Below, in pieces: positions 37,885 through 48,089 of a DNA stretch of 64,000 nucleotides. The DNA is from Valencia hispanica. Lineage: Eukaryota; Chordata; Actinopteri; Cyprinodontiformes; Valenciidae. The stretch is from the NCBI GenBank assembly GCA_963556495.2, contig OY747704.1, positions 36,403,501-36,467,500 on the forward strand, written 5' to 3'. How positions within the stretch are numbered: position 1 is the first letter of the stretch; each line of letters starts with the position of its first letter. The notes below the pieces were generated by a model, which saw nothing but the letters and a program-made list of their open reading frames with translations, had not been told where the DNA came from and did no database searches. Made by a program: the position numbers and the translations under genes.

Positions 37885-38490
37885 TTGCCCGGTAAAAGTA
37901 TTCATACTTTTTGACCGTTTGGACTTTCTATTCATACCACTTGAAGCTTTCCACATTGTGACCAACACAAAGAAGTACACACTATTATAGTGATATTGAA
38001 GAAAAATGATAGATTTTTGAATTAGTTTAAGTAAATATGAAAAAGGTGACAATGATATGTATTTCTGTCTTTCTCTGAGGCAATATTTATTGCCTTGTAA
38101 CTACATATCACTGCAGTTACAGCTGCAAGTCTGTTAGGGTATGCCTCTACCAGATTTGCACATCTAAAGACTTCAAAATAGCTCCAGCTCTGTTAGATTG
38201 GATGGAGAGCATCCATAAAACATAAATTCTTAAGTATTTCCAAAGATTCACAACTGGATTTAGGAATGGACTTCAACTTAGCCATTTAAACAAAAAGTAT
38301 CCTTTGATTATAACCATTTCATTGTAGCTATGGCTGAAGGTTTAGGGGTATTGCTCTACTGAAAGGCAAACCTCCATTCCAGTCACAAGTATTTTGCACA
38401 AACTTTCTTCCAGAATTGCCTTGTATATAGCTCTGTCTATCTACCTATCAGTTATAACACTCGTCCCTATCTCTAGTATATTTCATTAAA
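37885..38490 (-). mobile_element. Tc1-like relic, left half
   Basis: Degraded inverted repeat (AAAGTATTCATACTTTTTGA near 37894), then the reverse of a Tc1 transposase C-terminus: AGTCTGTTAGGGTATGCCTC, ACTGGATTTAGGAATGGACT and CAAACCTCCATTCCAGTC match the corresponding parts of the 33914 element at low identity. The right end of the same element is probably at 40075-40195, so a later insertion splits it. Confidence 0.7.
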
Positions 38491-38539
38491 ATTTTATGCA
38501 ATATTCAAGGTGTATTGCATAGTTAGTTACACAAACACA

Positions 38540-40032
38540 TACGGCCTGATTTATCAATATTCCAAAAAAAGACCGCAAAATTCTGTATGCTGCAAAACTT
38601 TTGCGTGAAGGCCGTGTTCCTGATTTGCAGGTGATCTGCTAAGATTGTGTGCTCAAATGATAACAGGCGCAAAGAGCAGTATTCAAATGAGGACTGTGCG
38701 TCCGCTGCTGTGTGTGCTAGCCTTTTCTGTCCCATGCACTGCACCACAGCCAGAGAGAGGAGGAATAGGCGCAGTGGATTCATGATGGGTCTTTGGCAAA
38801 AAAAAGGGGAAAAACAACATACCTGTCAAGTATATGGCTAATTTCTATTAAGGTAGAGTGGCTTTGAATGGCATTTTTTGTTGGCCATTAATAAACTTGA
38901 TGCGTGAGGTGTACAAGTGCCGCTCTCTGCTCCATGCAGGCACCGTATTCCAGAGTCAGACTTATTAAAGCTGCAGCTTGTCCAGAACAAGGCTGCTCGC
39001 TTAGTCCTAAGATGTCCATATTCTACTAATGTTGTTGAAATGCACCGCACTTTATCATGGCCTTTATTAAATATCAAGTTGCAGTACAACCTACTCATAT
39101 TCATGCATATTCAACAGGTCAGCCAGAATCATTTTACAAAGAGTTTATTTACTCTGATCAGATACACACCTATTATACTAGATATACTTGTGATACTAAA
39201 TCAATGGTAAAACGTGCTAACACAAAATTTCTGTAAAAATCTGCAGTCTCCAGAGCATTTCAGGAATGGACTAAATTATCTAAAAATATTTGAAAACTAA
39301 TTGGCATGTATTCTTTTAAAAAAGTATTAAAATCTTCTTTTAGCTTTGTTCTACCTGAATGTTTTAGGTATTTTATTGAAGATTAGAAATTTACAAGGTA
39401 ATTATATCTGGCTTTTGTATGTAAACTGAAATGTATAAATTTTGTTTGTAAAAAGTTATATATGTAATTGTCATTGTGGTATTGTAGATGATTATTATAT
39501 TTTATTAATTGGACCCCAGGAAGATCAGTAACCACTTCGATGGAAACTATCCAAATAAATAAACAAATAAACAGCAGGTGCAAACGTGATGAGCATGCAG
39601 GAGGTTACAGTATGATGCGTCTTTGGAAAAAAAGAGAAGAAATTGACATAACTGTCAGGTTTCTGGCCATTAGAGTGTTAATTCCTATTAGGAATAAAAT
39701 GTGTCTGAATTATATTTTTCTTCTGTCAGTAATAAGCTTATGTTGAATCATGGTGGTGCAAAGTTAAGACATCCCTCTCAGAGGTGGTAGAAATAGGCAC
39801 AAAAACAGCCGGTGCAAACAGTTTCATGTTCGATAAATCACACTGTGCGTGGAACACCTACTGATTTGCATGTATTTTGGCCTTATGGCAGAAATGCTCA
39901 CAGTGCATATTCATAAAGGGAAAAACGCTAAATGGATGGTGTGCATCTTGCTGCGAGTTTAATAGGCGTAGTCCTCCCTGCGCCTGCGCTGCATGTTTTA
40001 ACAAGCCCAAACCTTTGATAAATCACGCCCAT
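38540..40032. mobile_element. Non-autonomous DNA element with GATTTATCAA ends, carrying a LINE fragment
   Basis: The left end near 38546 reads GGCCTGATTTATCAATATT. The right end (40012-40034), reverse-complemented, reads GGGCGTGATTTATCAAAGG. Inside, the pair of blocks 38770-38900 and 39590-39760 repeats the same sequence (CATGATGGGTCTTTGGCAAA versus TATGATGCGTCTTTGGAAAA, then CCTGTCAAG versus CTGTCAGG, and GGCCATTA/TAAACTTGATG versus TAAGCTTATG). So either the element holds a direct duplication or two copies sit head to tail around the LINE fragment. It was inserted into the Tc1 relic of 37885-40195. Confidence 0.6.
38930..39580 (+). mobile_element. LINE 3' fragment (Rex1/CR1-like)
   Basis: The + strand encodes KLQLVQNKAARLVLRCPYST and MHRTLSWPLLNIKLQYNLLI, the end of a LINE ORF2. 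The 3' UTR ends with GGACCCCAGGAAGATCAGTA and an (AAATAAAC)-type tail at about 39550-39575. This differs from the L2 copies elsewhere in the window. Family naming is tentative. Confidence 0.65.
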
Positions 40033-40074
40033 ATATATATTTATATTTATATTGAAAAACCATATATAATTTCT

Positions 40075-40195
40075 TTAGGATTCACATTTATTTAGTACTT
40101 TGTGTTGGTCTATCAAATAAACGCCCAATGACAAACATTAAATTTGTGGTTGTAGGTAATGTAGAAAGTCAACACTTTGTAGGCACTGCATACAT
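40075..40195 (-). mobile_element. Tc1-like relic, right inverted repeat
   Basis: Contains TTTGTGTTGGTCTATCAAAT, TTTGTGGTTGTAGGTAATG and ends TAGGCACTGCATA, the usual outer end of Tc1 inverted repeats. It is the likely partner of 37885-38490. Confidence 0.6.
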
Positions 40196-40214
40196 TAAAT
40201 AAGGACCCTGAGCA

Positions 40215-40900
40215 TGGAATTAGGCATACACTTAAGCTGTTTTCAGACAGAAGTTCTGGAATATTTGCTGACAATTCCATCCGGTCTTTAACCGGAGTTG
40301 TGTTTTCAAACACACCACTTTTTTCCGGAACATTGTGTTTCGGCTGCTTTCACACAGCAAGAAATATACCGGAGGATCCTGATGAATGTCTGGGGGGCAG
40401 GGGGTGGGGAGGAGTGGGGGGTTGTATTTGGATATTATGTAAAATTAGTGCGGCGAGCGTACATGTCATTTCCCCAAACAAAGGGATTATTGCAAAGATG
40501 GTCGACGAAACAGCAGATCTACTCGCAGTGCTCGTCTTTGTGATGTGTGCAATATTGCGCACATGGAAACGCTTAAGGGACATCGATGATGAAACTGAAA
40601 GGAAAATAGTGACATTTATATGTCATCGTGTGCGCTCACAGTGTTCCCTGCCCCCCTCCCCTTTTCTCCACCGCCCCACACCCCTCCAGGTTTCCCGGAA
40701 CATTACCTGGTAGTCTGAACGCAAACACCATACTGCGAAAAGTCAGCTCTTGTTACTAGGTCTTCATCCGTAAAATTACCGGTAAAAGGTACCCGTACAA
40801 AGTCTGGAAGATTGCTTTCAGACTCAAAAGCGAAACAGACGAAGTCCAGAAAATTACAGTTTTTCATGGCCTGTTTGAAAGGGGCTTTATAGAAATAGAA
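40215..40900. mobile_element. Possible decayed DNA transposon
   Basis: Left AAGCTGTTTTCAGACAGAAG and right GCCTGTTTGAAAGGGGCTTT are imperfect inverted matches, and CCGGAACATT occurs inverted inside. A frame starting at 40498 (MVDETADLLAVLVFVMCAIL) looks coding-like but short. I cannot name the family. Confidence 0.3.
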
Positions 40901-40989
40901 ATACGTTAACCTAGAAAAGAAAAATGTACAAGACGTGAATGGGTATATACAATATGCGCACAAAAACACAACAAACCAACTAATTAAAA

Positions 40990-41460
40990 GAAGTGAAAAA
41001 ATTATGCAAACAGGGTTAACAGCAGAGTTAATAAGACTTCTTGAGTTTGTTTTGAGCAGTGATGGTTATAAAGTCTAACAGCTGCCAGGAGGAAGGATAT
41101 GCAGTAATGCTCCTTTGTGCATCCAGGATGCAGTGCTGAAGGTGCTCTCCTGTTCAACAACAACTCCATGCATGGGGCGGGAGACACTGTCCAACAGTAA
41201 TGTTATTTTAGCCAGAGTTCTTTAGTCTCCCACCACCTACACTGGGTGGAAGGGACATCCTAGGAAAGAGCTGGCCTAGCTTAACTAACTGCTTCCTCTC
41301 AGCTGTAATTAGCTGCTGCTCCAACATGCTACACAATAGCAGATGGTTGATGCGACCACAGAATCAAAAAAGGTCTCCAGGAGCCCACTGCTCGCCAAAA
41401 GACCTCAACCTCATCAGCAGGTAGAGTCTGCTCTGGCCCCTGCTGTAAAGGGTATCAGTG
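40990..41460 (-). mobile_element. Fish LINE-related repeat, decayed
   Basis: Blocks such as TAAAGTCTAACAGCTGCCAG, TGGAAGGGACATCCTAGGA, GCTGCTCCAACATGCTACAC and CCTCATCAGCAGGTAGAGTC match a repeat I know from many fish genomes, derived from the coding end of a retroelement in reverse. No open frame remains. Confidence 0.5.
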
Positions 41461-41489
41461 TTGTGACAATAACATGGTCAGCCTTTGAT

Positions 41490-41985
41490 CACTTGAATAT
41501 CATTTCTAGGATTAAATGACTAATGTCGCAATGGGACCTCGAAAGCCTCATCCATGTATTTATCTTTAGTTGGATGGATTACTGCAACAGCGTCCTCATA
41601 GGTCTGCCTAAAAAGTAAATTAGACAGCTGCAGCTGAATCCAGAGCACCACTGCTCGTGTCCTCACTAGAGCCGAGAAAGTAGAGCACGTTACCCCAGTT
41701 CTGAATCCTTACACTGCCTTCCTGTAGCTCAGAGAATAGACTTCAAAATACATTTACTACTAAATCATTGAATGGCTAAGCACCAAAGTATGTTGAAGAT
41801 CTGCTGTTATTATACCAACCCACCAGACCACTCAGGTCCTCTAATTCCAGTCTACTAATCATCCCTAAAATTAGAACCAAACACAGAGAAGCAGCTTTCA
41901 GTTTCTACGCTCCCTTCATCTGGAAAAAAGATCCAGACCACTATAAAGCCGCTGAAACACTTAGTTCCAAAGCAAAAAATTTAAT
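41490..41985 (+). mobile_element. L2-like LINE relic, C-terminal part
   Basis: Decayed relative of the 975-1746 and 24386-26503 copies: AATGGGACCTCGAAAGCCTC, GGATTACTGCAACAGCGTCC, CTAAAAAGTAAATTAGACAG (a premature stop where the ORF reads KKSIRQ), GTAGAGCACGTTACCCCAG and GCAGCTTTCAGTTTCTACGC. It ends about 400 bp upstream of the receptor exon. Confidence 0.75.
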
Positions 41986-42388
41986 TTAATTCAATTCAAA
42001 ATTACTTTGAAACTTAATTGTACTCTGAATCACCCTCCTGAGTCTACAGTCTAATGCCTCATTTCCACTGAGCAGTACAGCACAGGTTGGTGCGGTTCAG
42101 TACGATGTTTTATTGGCCGTCGTATTCAGGAGGGTGTTTCCACCGCCAGTTGGACTTGGGTGTCGCAAGCAGTGACAAGCATGAGTACATATTTAGTCAT
42201 TGGGAAGACAAAACTACATGCTTCCTCAAGTGCCTGCTAAAAGGTGATGAACTGCAGAATGAGAACATACTGTAGTACCAAAATAAATATTCAAACATGA
42301 CAATTTGTGCTTTAGAATTTGTAATAGAATATAAAATAAGCAATTCTTCTCTTGTCTTCTTCCATTTTCTCTTTCTCCAACCATCCAG
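41986..42388. other. Intron just upstream of the receptor exon
   Basis: 42055-42180 resembles part of a fish hAT MITE (TTTCCACTGAGCAGTACAG). 42330-42388 is the polypyrimidine tract and CAG acceptor of the grid2 exon. Confidence 0.5.
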
Positions 42389-42676
42389 CTTGCGAGTTGA
42401 TGAACCGTGGTATCCTGGCTCTGGTCAGCTCTATTGGCTGTATGTCAGCAGGTAGCCTTCAAACACTGGCCGATGCCATGCACATACCCCATCTCTATAT
42501 CCAGCGCTCCCCGGTGGGATCACCCCGCTCAGCATGCCCACCCACCAGTCGTATACCTGGAGCAGATGACTACACCCTCATGGTCCGCCCACCTGTGTTC
42601 CTCAACGAAGTTATCATGCAGGTGGTGTCTGAGTACAGCTGGCAGAAGTTTGTCCTCTTCTATGATTCTCATTTTG
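42389..42676 (+). CDS. grid2: Exon of glutamate receptor delta-2 (amino-terminal domain)
   Basis: Single internal exon of a delta-type ionotropic glutamate receptor, a postsynaptic membrane protein (in GluD2, mainly Purkinje cells) whose extracellular amino-terminal domain binds cerebellin and so links to presynaptic neurexin. Seen: a long pyrimidine tract and CAG acceptor ending at 42388, then a phase-1 exon whose product starts A-C-E-L-M-N-R-G and includes [25 protein letters not shown] and [11 protein letters not shown]. It ends G|GTGAGT with the donor at 42677-42682, again phase 1. The exon is 288 bp and supplies 95 whole codons plus the split ones. Three cysteines (product positions 2, 18 and 50) fit the conserved cysteines of the domain. 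ACELMN and ALVSSIGC favour GRID2 over GRID1; the stretch between the IQRS and DDYTL motifs is divergent. It is probably coding exon 3, because the preceding GRID2 exon is expected to end just before ACELM. No flanking receptor exon was recognised. A teleost grid2 paralogue remains possible. Confidence 0.9.
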
Positions 42677-43130
42677 GTGAGTCTATAAACAATGTCTGTT
42701 TGCCTGTTTTTTTTATTTGATGCAATGGTATCAGTAACCTCCCTGCAGGGAAGGATTTTCATAAGTTATTAGCCAATTAGTGAAGTCTAAAACCTTATTT
42801 TCTCTTTAACCCCGCTCTTTCCCAAACATATATGCAGACACAGGTTGATGCTGTCATATGATCATATTTACTCACAGTAAAAAAGACAGAAATATATTTC
42901 AATTTCTGTTCCATGCCAGTTTGCCAGTGGGAAGAAGTCCTTCTCTGTAAATCAAAGCAACTACTTAAATTCAGATACAGTGCTGCATGGTGTCAACTCT
43001 CCATCTTGGCCTATCTTAGTCTTTTCATTACTAGAGTGGCTCTCCTTCATTCTGAAAGTATAGACTGAAAGTGAATGTTTCCACCATTGACGTTTGTTTT
43101 ATTTAGATTTAATGTGACTTGGTAACACAA
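42677..43130. other. Start of the downstream grid2 intron
   Basis: GTGAGT donor at 42677-42682, then unassigned AT-rich sequence. Confidence 0.7.
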
Positions 43131-43690
43131 CCAGGCAACTGGAGACCATATTAAATCTTGCTGTCAGAGTCCTGACCAACACCAGGAAAATGGATCATAT
43201 CATATCAGCTCATTAATCACTGCAATGGCTCCCTGTTTGTCAAAGAAGAGTTTTAAGCTCTAAATGATCTTGGCCTAAATTACATTTTGAATTTGCTGGT
43301 CAAAGTATTAACAATGTTGAAACTTCAGGTCTTCAGAGAGCTTGTTACTCAGCGTTGCCAGGACCAGAACTAAACAACACGAGGAAGCATTTAGTTTCTA
43401 TACTCCTCAACTCTCTAACAAACTCCATGTAGACCTGAGATGTGCAGAAACTGTTGGTTTCTTTAAATCAGGATTTAAAACATTTTTGTTTACAGCAGCT
43501 TTTGATCTAACAATCTGATTAAGGAACTGTCTAAGACATTTGTTTCAACATCTTTTTCCATTTTGTAACACTTTTATTGTTATGCTTTGTTTTCTTTCTG
43601 TCTTTCCTGTTATATCATGTAAATCACTTTGGTTTGCCTTGTGCATGAATAGTTCTAGTATCTGAACTTGCCTTGTCTTGCCTTGATCTA
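43131..43690 (+). mobile_element. L2-like LINE relic, C-terminus and 3' UTR
   Basis: Heavily decayed. AGAGTCCTGACCAACACCAG (arginine-valine-leucine-threonine motif), CAATGGCTCCCTGTTTGTC, CATTTAGTTTCTATACTCC and TAAATCACTTTGGTTTGCC precede a terminal CTTGCCTTGTCTTGCCTTG tail, matching the C-terminus and 3' end of fish L2 elements. Confidence 0.7.
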
Positions 43691-43699
43691 ACCCAATCA

Positions 43700-44060
43700 T
43701 TTGTAGCTTTGGCAGTATATAGAAAAGAATAGAACAATCCTTTATCCGTTCCTCGATGTAAAATTTTAGTATATCAACAGCAGAGTGACAGACAAATTGA
43801 AAGAACACAGATACACCTCAAAATGGGTACTACTAATAAAAAATACAAATAAAATGGAGACTGTATTGTAATGTATTGGGAAACAAGTGAGAATGTTTCA
43901 TAAACTAACCTTGCTTTAAGCTTTTCCTTAACTTTGTCCCTATCTGTTGTGTGTTTCTTAGTCTTCATTACACCATTTATTCACTGTTGTTCTTTGAGAA
44001 GCCTTCAATGCTTTTGTACAACAGTTGTATATATAAACTGAGTTCCAGTTACACACAGGA
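43700..44060 (-). mobile_element. Tc1-like relic, transposase N-terminus and right end
   Basis: From 43968 the - strand reads MKTKKHTTDRDKVKEKLKAR, a clear relative of the Tc1 transposase start at 35145. Homology fades after about 40 residues. The flanking 44000-44060 has the usual non-coding sequence upstream of Tc1 ORFs. The left part of this element is missing. Confidence 0.65.
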
Positions 44061-45161
44061 AATTTGAAAGTTGCTATTTTTCTGATGATGTTAGAAACTC
44101 CTTGTGAGAATTGGAAAAGATTATTGTGTGCTTATTAGCTTACCATGCATCAGTGGAAGAAAAACTGCATGTTTATATTTGCACTCTGAGTCTCTGAAGC
44201 ATCATTAAGGATTCATTATCCTAACCCTCAGATATGTAAACTGTGTGCACAGAGTTGCAACAAAATTGTTTTTGTTGAGAAGAACATGTGATACCTGTGT
44301 CTGCAGAAGCATCGTTTTACTAAAGTTATTGATACTCTCATAGGGGACAACATTTACCAAAAACCTTGGGCCAGCAGGAATTTTAAATAATCTTTTAGGA
44401 TCAGCCAAGATTGCTAAAACTCATCAAAGGTTACCATTAAAAAAGTTCCTTGTATAAGTTCCTATCTGTGCAACAGAAATGTCCAAGCAATGAGAGTGTG
44501 ATTAATTTTAGCCACAAAATAGTATATATAAAAAAGCCTCTGAGTTATGCAGGTGGGAACACTGCTGGGCCAGCGCTCCTAATGGGTTAAAGCTTTCCAA
44601 CACTTCGCATTTTGAATCTCACTTGAATGTCTGTGCTTTGCTGCCTAATGGAAAACACTAACCGTAACGCCCCTCAAAAGTAGAGACGAAAAGGCATACC
44701 AAAAAGTTTCAGCCTTAAAGCAATGAAATTGTTTTCTGCCTCAGTTGATTCCTCTTTTTTCTTTTTGTTGATTCCCCCCTTTCACCACATTGGAGGACCA
44801 TTCTACTGGAGTCAATTAACACAATTAACAGATTTTATACATTGATCTCCAGTGGGATCTCTGCATTGGATTTGTTTAGCAATGCTTTTTCCAGGCCTAA
44901 TCTCAAACTTTCTAGACATTAACACATTTTATCTGTGTATTGCATACCCCAAGTCATCTAAAAGTACAGTAACTGGGGAGCTCTAATCTGTTGCTTATAT
45001 TGGATAAGTATCAAGCTTTTGCTAATATGACAATTCTGGAAATGCTAGTCCCACTACTCCGATGTCACTGTAGTAAATGTCAAAGTTAAATCAACCCACA
45101 GCAATTCTGTGTAAAGCATTATTTTACCTCGTGTGTATATTCATTTTCATATTGTGTTCTA
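44061..45161. other. Unassigned intronic sequence
   Basis: No recognised gene or repeat; ends in the TA target (45160-45161) of the next Tc1 element. Confidence 0.45.
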
Positions 45162-45369
45162 CAGTGGGGCAAAAAAGTATTGGGCAGCGACAAATGCATT
45201 TTTCCAACTTAAAAAAGATGAAAGAGGTCTTTAATTTTCATCATAGATACACTTCAACTGTGAGAGACAGAATGTGAAAAAAACATCCAGGAAATCACCT
45301 TGCATAATAAAAACAAAATGCGTATAATGGTGCAGAAGTATTTGGCCAATAAAAAAGCTAATTTTGATC

Positions 45370-46352
45370 CTTTGTAAAGTTACCTTGGTTGGCAATGACA
45401 GAGGTCAAACATTTCCTGTAAGTCTTCACCAGGTTTCCACACACTGTAGCTGGTATTTTGGCCCATTCTTCCATGCAGATCGTCTCTAGAGCTGTGAAGT
45501 TTTGGGGCTGTCACTGGGCAACTCGATCTCTCAACTCCCTCCACAAATTATCTATTGGATTGAGGTCTGGAGACTTGTTAGGCCACTCAAGAACCTTGAA
45601 AGTAGCCACTGCTTCGTTGCCCGGGCGATGCGTTTGGGATCATTGTCATGCTGGAAGATACAGCCACGTTTTATTTTCAGTACTCTCACTGATGGAATGC
45701 GGTTTTTGCCCAAAATCTCACAATGCATGACCCCATTTATCCTTTCCTTAATATAGATCAGTCGTAATGTCCCCTCAGCAGAAAAACAGCCCCAAAGTAT
45801 AATGTTTCCACCCCCATGCTTCACAGTGGTTATGATGTTCTTGGGATGCAGCTCAGCATTATTTCCGCTCTACACACAGCGAGTGGCGTTTTTACCAAAG
45901 AGTTCTATTTTGGTCTCAACTGACCACATGCCTTTCTCTCAGTTCTTCTCTGGATCATCCATATGGTTTTTGGGAAACTTTAGACGGGCCTGGTGAAGTG
46001 CTGGCCCAAGCAGGGGGATCTATGGAGAACAGCAGGATTGTAATCCATAATAACCTAGTGTGTTATTAATAGTAACCTTTGTTTCTGTGGTCCCAACTCT
46101 CTTCAGGTCATTGACCAGTCTCCCCCCCCCATGTAGTTCAGGGCTATTTGCTCTCCGTTATCAAGATCATGTGTACCCCACGAGTTGAGATCTTGTATAG
46201 AGCCCCGGATTGTCAGTGATCTTGTACATATTCCATTTTCTAATAATTGCTCCAACAGTTGCTTGCCTATTGTAGATTGGCTCATTTCCTGTCTCGTGCA
46301 GGTATACAATCTTGTCCCTGGTGTGCTTTGACAGGGGTCTGGTCTTGGCCAT
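45370..46352 (-). pseudogene. Decayed Tc1-like transposase
   Basis: From ATG at 46352: MAKTRPLSKHTRDKIVYLHE, a normal N-terminus that soon breaks up. Later pieces include [20 protein letters not shown] (from 45824), [18 protein letters not shown] with the second catalytic Asp, and [10 protein letters not shown], where the usual catalytic Glu is replaced by Asp (codon at 45550-45552). Multiple stops and frameshifts; clearly older than the 33914 copy. Confidence 0.85.
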
Positions 46353-46440
46353 GATGGGTGTTGAAGTCTGACTGTTTGAAGGTGTGGACAGGTGTATTTT
46401 ATACAGATAACGAGTCCATGCAGGTAACAAGTGGAGGATA

Positions 46441-47486
46441 GGACGTAGGGCAGGGGTGGGGCGCTGGGATGTTGGCAGTGGGGATTGGCCTAGGGTGGTG
46501 GCGGCGCCCGGCTGCGGCCCCTGCAGTGCCGGGGGCCCCTCGTCGGCGGGTCCCTTGTCGGGTCCCTGCTGGGGGGTGGGGTGCCCCTGGGTCCCGGCTC
46601 TCCCGGTCCATTGACCGGCCCGCCCTGGCGCGGCCGGTTGCCGGCGGGGCCCCTGGGCTCGTCACTGCTGCCCCCCGGGCCCCTGCATGGTAGCCGCTGG
46701 ACGTTCCCCTGGGGTTCTCCTTTGCTCCGCTCTTGGGGGATGCGGTCGGCCCAGCCCGGGTCCGCCTGGGGCTCTGGGGGTCTTTGGTCCGATCTCCTTC
46801 ATGTCTGCATCGATTCCTGGGAGACGGATTGATGCCTGCTCACAGCAACTATCGAACACTCTTATGGAGAAACCTTATATGCACCAGCATGCTAACACAC
46901 ACACATAGATGTGGGGTCTCTGGTGTTTAAGGATATTTTCTTGGGCTGAAGTTATCATTACTAGAGCTTGATTAATAATTTTCTGTGACATTGTTGTTGT
47001 ATTTTTATATCTATTTTTGTGTGATGTGGTTGTGTAATTCTTAGTTCACAATGTTTGGTTTGTTTTGTCGATGTTCCTTTTTTGTGTTTTGTTTTGTTTT
47101 TCCCCTTCTCTCTGCCGTCCTGTGGGTATGGAGGCAGACTTCAATGTCTTCCTGTGTTTTCTTTGTTCCCCTTCCTCTCTTGTATTTTCAACTCACCCTC
47201 ACCCTCTCTCTTGACTTTTTGTTTCCTACCTCTCTTCTTCATCTTCCTTCTTTCTTCCCCTTAATCTTCCGTCTCCGTGTCCATAACATCAGGAAATATA
47301 AACCCCAACAATTCATAATAAAGATTTTTCACACATATATCAAGTGGAGGACTATAGCAAAAGCTGTACTGCTCCGCTTGTGAAAGTAAATCTGTTGGGC
47401 TTCTACTTGGTACTCAGACACCAATTCTGAGCTCCACACTGTCAAACAGGACACGTAAAAAAAAATAAAATAAAAAAAAATAAAAA
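46441..47486 (+). mobile_element. 5'-truncated copy of the G-rich retroposon, with target duplication
   Basis: Matches the 3' third (about 15117-16147) of the element at 13045-16163 with small indels, and ends in an A-rich tail with interspersed T (about 47456-47486). The host Tc1 sequence AACAAGTGGAGGATA stands on both sides (46426-46440 and 47487-47501), a 15-bp target duplication. This fixes the orientation, the 3' end and the mechanism (target-primed reverse transcription with 5' truncation). Confidence 0.92.
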
Positions 47487-47764
47487 ACAAGTGGAGGATA
47501 GAAGAACTTCTTAAAAAAGGAGTAACGGGTCTGTGAGGGCCAGAATTCTTGCTTGTTTGTAGGTGGTAAATACTTACTTTCTGCACCATTATACAAATAA
47601 ATTATTTTTAAAAAATCATACAATGTGTTTTTCTGGATTTTTTCTTTTACATTCTGTCTCTCACAGTTGAATCTTACCTATGATGAAAATTATAGACCTC
47701 TCATCTTTTTAAGTGGGACAACTTGCTGTGGGTGCCAAATACTTTTTTGCCTCACTGTATATTA

Positions 47765-48089
47765 AGGGCCTTCTGCTGTTACAGTCCCTTGCAAAGAACT
47801 CAACCTCTCTACATTTTGTCTGGTTACAACAACAACATTTAAAGGAGCTTTTATTGCACTTTCATGTCATACACCAACATAAAGTAATTCATAATCTACA
47901 GACTGAAGTCTTTGCCCATTACTCTTTGTAAAACACAGTCTGATATCTATGAACAACAAATGTCAAGTCTTGACATCTTCTCAATTGGATTTAGGTCCAG
48001 ACTTTGACTGGGCCATCCTAACACATGAATATGTTTTGACCAAAACCATTGTAACTCCATTGTAACTCTGACTGTATGTTTAAGGATCT
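47765..48089 (-). mobile_element. Tc1-like relic, first part
   Basis: Begins CAGTCCCTTGCAAAGAACTC and includes TTGGATTTAGGTCCAGACTT and GACTGGGCCATCCTAACACA, the reverse of the SPDLNP region of Tc1 transposases. It stops at TTTAAGGATCT and continues after the insert at 51379. Confidence 0.75.

Larger units (their letters stand above)
45162..47757 (-). mobile_element. Second Tc1 family element, interrupted by a retroposon
   Basis: Ends read CAGTGGGGCAAAAAAGTATT on the left and the mirror image at 47730-47757, flanked by TA on both sides. The inverted repeats extend through TGTGAGAGACAGAATGT, roughly 130 bp. It is a different family from the 33914 element. Decayed transposase remains at 45370-46352. 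A 1-kb retroposon sits at 46441-47486 in what would be the 5' non-coding part. Without it the element would be about 1.55 kb, the normal Tc1 length. Confidence 0.9.

Noticed and set aside
40300..40713. 137-codon frame as a host gene
   Set aside because: Lies within a probable decayed DNA transposon, with no splice context or recognised domain across the whole frame.
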